Notes under the pieces: model-generated | Told to the model about the DNA's origin: nothing | What the model saw: the letters and a program-made list of their open reading frames with translations, nothing else | Database searches by the model: none | Made by a program: the position numbers and the translations under genes | DNA from: Dyadobacter sp. NIV53 | Lineage (GTDB): Bacteria > Bacteroidota > Bacteroidia > Cytophagales > Spirosomataceae | Reading direction: 5' to 3' | NCBI RefSeq assembly: GCF_019711195.1 | Contig: NZ_CP081299.1 | Span: 7,288,501-7,352,500, forward strand | Length of the DNA stretch: 64,000 bases | Shown: piece by piece, positions 57,589-64,000 of the stretch | How positions within the stretch are numbered: the stretch's first letter is position 1 | Layout: every line of letters starts with the position of its first letter

Positions 57589-58545
57589 TTAAGCCATTAA
57601 AAAAATCCTTCTTTCCTTTTCTCCCGCCCAGCTTATGGGGGTCGACCGCGCTATGATGTTTTTGATGGCTTTGAAAGTGTAACTACAAAAAGACTCATCG
57701 ACGGTTGTTAAATAGTTGATGAAGCTGTGATTCAAAAACGTTATTTTACTATTTCCCAGATCAGCAAGGATGGTATCTTCTCCGATAAATAATTCATTGT
57801 GGTACAGATGATATCCTGCTGCCTCACTGCCCGGTTTTTCACCAAATGTATATTTTACGCCTGATTCGGCCTGATTCTCCAGATGGGTTATCATAATTTC
57901 AATGGAGTCGTAAAGGCTTCTTAAGTCATCAACCGAAGAAAGCTGGTCCGTATAATGATAAAATTGGATCTGCTTGATAATACTGTTCAGGCATTCCGAG
58001 CTCCAGATTTCAGTACTGGGAATGCTGTTATAGGTTTTCACAATCTGCGTTACTGTTACACTCGATGAGGGGTTGACCGCAGAAACCGAAAATTTAACCC
58101 TGCGGGTCCTGTCAGGCGAAAGAAGGCTTTTGCGACGCGAAAAATCCTTAAAAGCGGCTAGAACAGGAAACTGTAACGGATATACAAGCGGAATATCTTT
58201 GGCAAGATAATAAATATGAGGATTCTGCTGCAATTTAATCTGCTGAACAATTTTGTTAAGGCTAATAAGCCATTGTTCTGAATCATAATTTTCATCAGTC
58301 AAATACCCCTGAAAAAGGAACGCTTTATCGTTCAGATTAAAGAGGCGGTCAATTGATATATTGTAGTGAGCGGCCAGTATTTGCAATTCTTCCAGCGTGA
58401 CCGGCTTTTCACCGCGAATCCGGCGATAAGCGCTGTCATTACTTATATCAAGCAAATCTGCTATGGAATCTGCCAAGGACATATATGGCAGCATTTTTTC
58501 CCGGATTTCAAGAAATAGTGAGATCTGAATTTGTTCTGCGGTCAT
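57589..58545 (-). CDS. Helix-turn-helix regulator-like protein, convergent paralogue
   Basis: A 318-residue paralogue of the preceding gene with the same layout: HTH (LADSIADLLDISNDSAYRRI, then RGEKPVTLEELQILAAHYNI), IYYLAKDIPLVYPLQFPVLA, ECLNSIIKQIQFYHYTDQL and ITFLNHSFINYLTT. The inverted tail-to-tail duplication suggests duplication with inversion. It is open and intact. Confidence 0.8.
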   Translation of the reverse strand: MTAEQIQISLFLEIREKMLPYMSLADSIADLLDISNDSAYRRIRGEKPVTLEELQILAAHYNISIDRLFNLNDKAFLFQGYLTDENYDSEQWLISLNKIVQQIKLQQNPHIYYLAKDIPLVYPLQFPVLAAFKDFSRRKSLLSPDRTRRVKFSVSAVNPSSSVTVTQIVKTYNSIPSTEIWSSECLNSIIKQIQFYHYTDQLSSVDDLRSLYDSIEIMITHLENQAESGVKYTFGEKPGSEAAGYHLYHNELFIGEDTILADLGNSKITFLNHSFINYLTTVDESFCSYTFKAIKNIIARSTPISWAGEKERRIFLMA

Positions 58546-59772
58546 AATCTTTTCGCGTTTTTGCGAATGCTGATCTGAATGTTTCTTAAAAATTACTTGA
58601 ATTTAGCTAATGTAAACCGTTTGATCAGCGTCTTACAGAAATCTGCCATATTAATCGCTCACCAAACGTACTTTTTGCAAAATTCCTGACTCATGGCGCA
58701 TTATGCCATTCGCGAACTACAACTCAACCGTCTAGCTTTGATATATAAATAATCAGCTAGCTGGTATGCTCATGTATCTCATCCAAATATTACACGAAAC
58801 AGATGACAAGATTACCGGAAACGTATGCTACTGAAATGAGTTGACAACTTAAAAGGTCCGGTCCTATTCGTATCATTAATCTCATATCTCTTTACTAACA
58901 TTCGCCCTTTAAATATTAGAGAAATGGCTTTAAAATCGAAATATGTAAACCCCTATCAACAATTTGGATTGCTTCATAATGAAGATGTAGATTTTATATT
59001 TGGCAATTTATCCAGTATTTAATTTTCAACAATAAGTTCGAGAAATTAAGAAAGTACGCTGCATATTGTAGGCGTAACTGAAATAATAATGCAGACAAAT
59101 CAATACCTATCTTATACTCTTTGTAATTGTTCTAATAATTTTACTGAACAAGATAGCTTTGCTACGGAAGGCAAATATCGTGAGTCACTGTTATTTGGAA
59201 TGCTAGCAAAATCTTTCAGTAGTAAGGAGGAAGTTGAAGTACTTTACCAAAAAGCAGGATAATCAGAGAGTTAAATTGTTCATATTACTTACCTTTTTAA
59301 TTCAACGTTCAGCATTGAAAATAGCTTCGATTCATTTGAAAAAAATGTCTTTTATTCTAATTTAAGTGAACAGGAAAACGATGCTTATCATTTACGTCGG
59401 TAATCTTCAATGTAAGTGCAAACTATATTCATGGATGGGAAAATACATTAAAGTATTATAAAGGGCCGATTAATGAAGGATTTAAAAGGGGGCAAATGTT
59501 GACGGAATTTGTTTCAAAATATATTCCCAAGTCTGAAGAGTCAGATCCTAAAAAAGCTTGGTATGAAAGATGGAACTGGAAAAAGATGCTTTGAAAGGTT
59601 TAATCGGAGATTCAAAGACAGTATATTAGATATACTAAAACCCGCAACAGTAGGTGTTACTGCGGCATCCGGTGAATATTGGGGATTAAGGCAGGTTTAA
59701 AAATTGGAGGTTTAGGCAGTGCGATTGTTGATTCATACGTTGATGCCACTAATCTTGATTAGTCGTATGCTA
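58546..59772. other. Region of decayed coding sequence
   Basis: Only fragments are readable. A 33-codon frame (58924-59025) begins MALKSKYVNPYQQFGLLHNE. A 57-codon frame lies at 59089-59262. From ~59460 the frame GPINEGFKRGQMLTEFVSKY then IPKSEESDPKKAWYERWNW stops at 59593 and continues in other frames (FERFNRRFKDSILDILKPAT, then IKAGLKIGGLGSAIVDSYVD) to a stop at 59761. This looks like a frameshifted gene of unknown family ending just before a degenerate IS3 copy. Confidence 0.45.
59089..59262 (+). CDS. Short hypothetical ORF (57 residues)
   Basis: It starts MQTNQYLSYTLCNCSNNFTE, followed by QDSFATEGKYRESLLFGMLA and SSKEEVEVLYQKAG. Amino-acid composition is protein-like, but no family or conserved context is recognised. 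It may be a fragment of the decayed gene that follows. Confidence 0.25.
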   Translation: MQTNQYLSYTLCNCSNNFTEQDSFATEGKYRESLLFGMLAKSFSSKEEVEVLYQKAG

Positions 59773-59850
59773 TGTAAATCGACAACAAAAAGTGGACAAC
59801 TTTGGCTAACAACTTAGAGAGTGTTTTCCCAAAATTGATTCCTTTAAAAT

Positions 59851-61221
59851 TATGGGAAACACAAAGAAGCCAACACCTGAGAATTACATTAAAGACATTC
59901 TCGCCATAAGACCTGACGTCTTTATACGGCTGAACAAAAGGTCCTGATCGTTATAAAAACCCTTCATTCAGAAATTTCGGTTGCAGAGTTGTGCCCCAAA
60001 CATCAGATCAACGAATATTAATTCTACAAATGGAACAAAGAATTCCTGGAAGCCGGCAAGAAACGGCTTGAGGTCGACCTGACGCGTGAAGCCAATACTG
60101 ATGAAGTCAGCGAATTACGTAAGGAAAATACTCGTCTCAAAGAAATGATTGCAGACTTTTTTACTATGTGATATTGTAAAAAAAATTGACGATGCTGAAT
60201 TAAACCTCAAACGCCGAAGTTGTATGTGATTATCAGCACCAGAAAAATACGAAATCATTCAGACTGTGACGCGTTCCGAACTGGGTGTCAATAAACCCCT
60301 GCAAGAAATTAGAATTGTCAAAAGCACCTTTTACAAATGGTACAGCAGTTATCTAGACAAGGGTTATGATGGTCTTTTGAGCAAGAAAAAGGCCTCAAAC
60401 AGGTAGTGGAACAATATTCCTCAACTGTAAAAAGATTTGGTTGTCCAGGTACCCTTGGACCGGACAGACCTTTCTGCACATGAGATTGCCCAGCATATAA
60501 CTGATGAGCAACAGGTATTTATTTCGGAGTCCAAGTGTTTACCCAATTTTAAAAGAACGTGGACTAATCAGTGCCCCAAGCCACATATTTAAAATTACAT
60601 CGGATCAATTCAAGGATAAAATTGCTTTTGTGCATCAGATGTGGCAGACTAACTTTACCTATTTTAAAGTGATTGAATGGTGATATTACTATCGCGGGGC
60701 GCCTGTCTGAGCACCGTTCTGGACAATTATAGCCGGTATATCATCCATTAGGAGTTGTGCCGTAGCATGAAGGCCGATGACGTCAAAAAGACCATCGATC
60801 TCGCTATAAAGAAAGCCCGAATAAGAACCAGATCAAACCCAAGTTACTCTATGACAACGTGCCTTATTACATATCAAACGAACTGGGTGATTACCTGAAA
60901 AACACGCTCAAAATGCAGCAAGTTCATGGCAGACCTGCCCACCCGCAAATCAAGGGAAAAATCGAGTGGTATCATAAAACCATGAAAAATGAGGTCAAGC
61001 TTGAAAATTATTACCACCCCGACCAGCTTACCGAAGTGATTGGTGAGTTTGTAAACCGCCAAAATAATAAGCGGTACCATGAATCTTTGAACAATCTAAC
61101 TCCTGTCGATATCCAATTTGGTCGCGGTGAGCTGATCCTGAAAAGAAGGGAGCAAATTAAAAACCCGACCCTCAAACAGCGCAAAATTCAATATTTAAAC
61201 CAAAAATTACTAGCTTTATAA
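59851..61221 (+). pseudogene. IS3-B transposase genes (orfA and orfB), multiply disrupted
   Basis: OrfA begins MGNTKKPTPENYIKDILAIR at 59851 and breaks within 30 codons; its tail LRKENTRLKEMIAD is at ~60115-60155. OrfB homology runs from ~60240 (APEKYEIIQTVTRSELGV) through stops and a GC-rich insert at 60694 to an open 120-residue end (60859-61221) with GKIEWYHKTMKNEVKLENYY and RYHESLNNLTPVDIQFGR. No functional product is expected. Confidence 0.82.
60694..60707. repeat. Short GC-rich palindromic insert (4) in degenerate IS3-B
   Basis: GCGGGGCGCCTGTC lies between TACTATC and TGAGCACC; the copy at 23.8 kb reads TATTATC-TGAGTACAG without it. GGCGCC is a palindrome. It shifts the frame by 14 nt. 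Confidence 0.6.
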
Positions 61222-61370
61222 ACCTGAAAGTAATCTCTAAACACTTGTCCCAGTTAGTTTTAAGATATATAGTCTTTCTTAAATGCCCTTGGTTCTTTAT
61301 TACAGACAGGAATACCAGTTCAGTATTTTTCCCATATTTTTTATCGAATTGATTTTTAAACATTTAACTC

Positions 61371-61820
61371 ATGAGAAAATTACTACTGCTGACCTGTATG
61401 TTTACCCTGACTTTGCATTCCTATGCATATGATTCCGGTTTTGCACTAAGCGACACAATCCCGGATACAACTAGAATACAACCTGCTACCGGATCAAAGG
61501 CTTCTGTTGTGTCCATTGCTACGGGACTCGGCTCCGTAGGTTTTGGCGTTTTCAGTTTCGCCCAGATGGCTAATGGTATTTTTGAAGACGTTCCGGTGGT
61601 TTTTGGTTTAGTCGGAGCGATAGGGATAGTGGCAATTATTTTTGGAATAGTAGGGTTATCAAATTATCATAAAATGAAACAAACCCCACGCACAAAAACC
61701 GAACTCGAAGACATGAAGAAAACGAAGAGGCGATCGGTAGGTGGAATTATTCTTGGTGTGCTCGGGATTGTTTTTTCTATTATTTTAATACAGATGGATT
61801 ACGGGAATATTGGTTGGTGA
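61371..61820 (+). CDS. Small membrane protein of unknown function
   Basis: A 149-residue protein with a signal-peptide-like N-terminus (MRKLLLLTCMFTLTLHSYAY). Three further hydrophobic segments follow (VVSIATGLGSVGFGVFSFA, VVFGLVGAIGIVAIIFGIVG and SVGGIILGVLGIVFSIILI), the last two separated by a basic loop (KMKQTPRTKTELEDMKKTKR). This layout is common in Bacteroidota small membrane proteins with glycine-rich helices; function unknown. It is intact although both neighbours are remnants or IS. Confidence 0.65.
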   Translation: MRKLLLLTCMFTLTLHSYAYDSGFALSDTIPDTTRIQPATGSKASVVSIATGLGSVGFGVFSFAQMANGIFEDVPVVFGLVGAIGIVAIIFGIVGLSNYHKMKQTPRTKTELEDMKKTKRRSVGGIILGVLGIVFSIILIQMDYGNIGW

Positions 61821-62477
61821 CTTTTGTTCTTCTGGGATGGTGTTTGTCAATCACATATTCAAGCTGGAAGCTGGCGCACAACATGAAGTTCCCCAGATGT
61901 TGGTGTCCCGCAGCTTTGATTGCGGGTAAGCGCCTTGCATTGGATGAAGTCCGGAACAAGGTTAACAGAAATGCTTTATGATCGGTAAGAAATTCGCCCG
62001 GGTACATTAGGCGGGTATCAAACTTCGAATTGTGGGCACCGACCTGCTACAATGGGACTGATCTCATTTTTACCGGCAGTTTGGAAGGGGAACAGGGAAA
62101 AGTTTTATTTAGTAAAAGGCAACCAATCAATGTCATATCAGCGGGAAGTAGACTTTGCTGGTTATACCGAATCCAAACAATTGCCTGATCTTAATGAAGC
62201 GGGCAACAGATCTATCACCGTTTTAAGGGCAGCGTCAATAATGCCTCAGGGCTTACAAGTTTTAAGGATGAAGAGTAAACGCTAAGAAACGGCCTTATTT
62301 CCTTGCTTAGCGCAGTAAGTTCGAAAAGTAATTGGCCTAGCCAATCGGTCACTCTGCGTTCCATTTTTGCAAATTTAGCAAGATGAAAGTCCATCCCATA
62401 CTCCTTGGCGCAGGGAGTGAAAATGGCATACTGTCCGATCCTGAAAATAAGTTGTCAGTTTTAGGATGAAAAATAAT
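61821..62477. other. Unresolved region, possible remnants
   Basis: No frame here is convincing. A 77-codon plus frame (62052-62285, MGLISFLPAVWKGNREKFYL) and a 75-codon minus frame (61780-62007) overlap neighbours and show no motif. ACTCC-TTGGCGCAG-GGAGT (~62399-62416) is a small GC-rich hairpin. Confidence 0.35.
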
Positions 62478-62565
62478 TGGTTAAAGTTAATCCTGATATT
62501 ATGTTGACAGTTGCAAAAAAGTGCTTGTTCTAACTGAATTTATCCTATTCTTGTAAGTGCTTAAA

Positions 62566-63477
62566 CTATTTATAGACCTTGGGTTTCCAGTGCTTCTTTA
62601 AAGGCTGGTCTGACTGATGAGCGACCGCAGATGTTAAATAATCACAGCTCATATGAGGTCGCAAAAGGTTGTAGTTATATATGCTTTTGTCGACGGCCTT
62701 TACTGCTTCTTCAAATGTAGTGAACACACGGTTTAAACGAAAATCTGTTTTTAGGATCCCGTTTATCCTTTCAGCGATTGCATTTTCATAAGGATCGCCG
62801 CTCTGGGTCATGCTGTTGGATATCCCTGCTCTTTTAAGTCGGCGTACATATTCAAAGCTGCAATATTGGCTGCCTCGATCTGAATGATGGATTAGTCCGT
62901 TTCCTTTTTCCCAATCGGTTAATAGAGCCATTTCCAATGCCTTCAGACTACCTTCCGCCGTTAAATATGGATGCAGGCAATAACCAACAATCAGTTTTGA
63001 ATAGGCATCAGTGACCAATGACAGATAGCCGAACCCCAAACCAATACAAATATAAGTAATATCACATACCGCCCGGCGGCCCGGCCATATCTGTCTGGGC
63101 TGTAATATAGCCTTGTCTATAAGCAAGTTAGGATACATTTTTAATCTGTGATTTGAATTGGTTGTCTGTGGAACTTGTCGGCGATGACGAAGGACCAGAC
63201 CATGGTTTTGCAGAAGTTTATGTAACTTATCACGGCCTAATTTGATTCCGCTGATAGCTAATGGCTCATTTAATAACAGATGCAGCTTTCGAGTACCCAG
63301 ACCTGGGATCTCTCTTCTCAATGCCGATAATAGATCTAATATTAACATGGAATGGCTAAAAGACTGTTGTGAACGTTCTTCTCTTCCGTAAAATGCTTGT
63401 CGACTTACACCGCACCGGCGGCCCGGCAAACAGACGGCAAAGGGTTCCGACACTAACCTTTGCGATTTCGTTATCAC
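62566..63477 (-). CDS. IS3-D OrfB transposase
   Basis: A 303-residue rve-type transposase read from a GTG. PGLGTRKLHLLLNEPLAISG (HTH_21-like), AVCDITYICIGLGFGYLSLV (first Asp), GLIHHSDRGSQYCSFEYV (second Asp), GDPYENAIAERINGILKTDF (Glu). The upstream part includes CLPGRRCGVSRQAFYGRE, which is GC-rich and longer than usual for this position (family: C-x3-GVSRQAFY), so it may hold another short insert. OrfB is in the same frame as OrfA and follows its TAA after two codons. Confidence 0.85.
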   Translation of the reverse strand: MITKSQRLVSEPFAVCLPGRRCGVSRQAFYGREERSQQSFSHSMLILDLLSALRREIPGLGTRKLHLLLNEPLAISGIKLGRDKLHKLLQNHGLVLRHRRQVPQTTNSNHRLKMYPNLLIDKAILQPRQIWPGRRAVCDITYICIGLGFGYLSLVTDAYSKLIVGYCLHPYLTAEGSLKALEMALLTDWEKGNGLIHHSDRGSQYCSFEYVRRLKRAGISNSMTQSGDPYENAIAERINGILKTDFRLNRVFTTFEEAVKAVDKSIYNYNLLRPHMSCDYLTSAVAHQSDQPLKKHWKPKVYK

Positions 63478-63483
63478 GAAGCT

Positions 63484-63876
63484 TTAAGACCGTTTGGGTG
63501 GTGCGCCACTGCGACCAGACTTTTTTCGAATGGGCACATTTAACTCGTTCTCAGCGACCTCGATCATCGTGTTTAGAGCCAAAATCAGCAAATTAGCCTG
63601 ATTGAGGGCATATTCCAGTTCCTCAATCCGTTGTTTCAAGTCTGTAATGTCCTGTGTCTGTGCCTTTTTCAAAGCAGGTAAAGTTATCAGACCGGTTTGA
63701 ATCTTTTGTTTATACAAAAGTACCCAGTTACGAAGGGTATAGCTATTATGAATATCCAAATCAGCCATAACCTGGCTAGGATCTTCGCCTCCGAAAAGAA
63801 TTCGAGATACGGCACTCTCTTTGAGTTGCTCGCTGTATTGAAAGCGATTAAGCAGGTCGCGAATGTGATCTTGCAT
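63484..63876 (-). CDS. IS3-D OrfA (HTH protein)
   Basis: A 130-residue protein: MQDHIRDLLNRFQYSEQLKE, then ESAVSRILFGGEDPSQVMAD and IHNSYTLRNWVLLYKQKIQ (helix-turn-helix), and a coiled-coil segment LKQRIEELEYALNQANLLIL. The basic tail (RKKSGRSGAPPKRS) ends at TAA. This is the DNA-binding half of an IS3 transposase. Confidence 0.85.
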   Translation of the reverse strand: MQDHIRDLLNRFQYSEQLKESAVSRILFGGEDPSQVMADLDIHNSYTLRNWVLLYKQKIQTGLITLPALKKAQTQDITDLKQRIEELEYALNQANLLILALNTMIEVAENELNVPIRKKSGRSGAPPKRS

Positions 63877-63933
63877 AGATGTAAATTTTAAGGTAAAATT
63901 GACAATCTATATCAGGCTAAGACATTTCAAAAA

Positions 63934-63965
63934 ATTCTGGCGGATCTTGTATACGCCAGAATTTT
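63934..63965. terminator. Hairpin beside IS3-D
   Basis: ATTCTGGCG (63934-63942) pairs with CGCCAGAAT (63954-63962), 11-nt loop, followed by TTTT. Probably the terminator of a chromosomal gene to the right or left of the IS. Confidence 0.55.
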
Positions 63966-64000
63966 ACCGGTTATGGAAACTTACTTTGTGATTTTTGAAT

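Larger units (their letters stand above)
59773..61271 (+). mobile_element. IS3-family element type B, degenerate copy (about 1.5 kb)
   Basis: It begins TGTAAATCGACAACAAAAAG and ends near TTTTAAGATATATA, matching the two ends of the copy at 23252-24770 in the opposite orientation. Inner ends share TAGAGAGTGTTTTCCC and TCTCTAAACACTTGTCC. Many substitutions, stops and indels break both genes, so this is the older copy. Confidence 0.8.
62478..63924 (-). mobile_element. IS3-family element type D (about 1.45 kb)
   Basis: Terminal similarity is imperfect: CCTGATATTATGTTGACAGT on the left (~62492) and, complemented, CCTGATATAGATTGTCAATT on the right, preceded by TG-containing outer bases (62478 and 63924). 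Boundaries are approximate and no target duplication was identified. It has two ORFs in the same frame. Confidence 0.75.

Noticed and set aside
1..64000. CRISPR arrays, tRNA and rRNA genes
   Set aside because: No regularly spaced repeats and no tRNA- or rRNA-like segments were recognised on reading either strand, though a short tRNA could be missed without a search tool.

Overview
The window looks like a chromosome segment from a Bacteroidota bacterium, most likely a Cytophagales/Spirosomataceae relative such as Dyadobacter (inferred from protein style, not from a marker gene). The evidence is large secreted proteins ending in type IX secretion (T9SS) sorting domains with the 'YPNP' signature, ELWxxDGT-repeat proteins, M4 peptidases with propeptide and Calx-beta modules, and an AT-rich accessory region loaded with IS3, IS982, IS66, IS256 and Tn3-family elements. 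I saw no rRNA, tRNA or CRISPR array.

Layout. 1-7.7 kb: two tandem minus-strand ELWxxDGT/malectin/DNRLRE/T9SS proteins; the left one is a decayed copy running off the window edge and the right one is intact. 8.2-9.2 kb: IS982-family element. 9.6-17.8 kb: two tandem secreted M4 (thermolysin-like) metallopeptidases with T9SS tails. 18.0-24.8 kb: a nest of mobile elements (IS982 fragment, Tn3-family remnant, complete IS982, truncated IS3, complete IS3) that truncates a glycerophosphodiester phosphodiesterase on one side and a NACHT NTPase on the other. 24.8-51 kb: a decayed defence island. It holds a NACHT NTPase plus an OB/S1-fold partner split by an IS3 element; a trypsin-STAND fusion gene followed at once by a metallo-beta-lactamase-fold gene (an AVAST type 1-like layout), broken by IS66, IS3 and two frameshifts; an unrecognised three-gene operon; an IS256 element; a third copy of the IS3 element; a pRiA4b-like protein; a membrane protein with a possible TIR/SLOG-like tail; and a coupled membrane protein/HExxH metallopeptidase pair. 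51.5-53.3 kb: two divergent Pin-like serine recombinases. 53.4-58.6 kb: an intact stretch (OsmC, AraC regulator, SDR oxidoreductase, and two convergent paralogous HTH proteins). 59-64 kb: gene remnants, a degenerate IS3 copy, a small membrane protein and another IS3-family element.

How it fits together. Removing the IS insertions in silico, each with its target duplication, restores the reading frame exactly for the NACHT partner and for the protease-to-STAND junction, so these were single intact genes before insertion. Several accessory genes also carry one-base indels in homopolymer runs, while the multi-kilobase secreted-protein genes and the 53-58 kb genes are open. That favours real decay of the island, but sequencing error cannot be excluded from sequence alone. 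The main unexplained signals are (i) short GC-rich, partly palindromic inserts of 14-17 nt in several IS copies and in one copy of a dispersed repeat, and (ii) that dispersed intergenic repeat itself.
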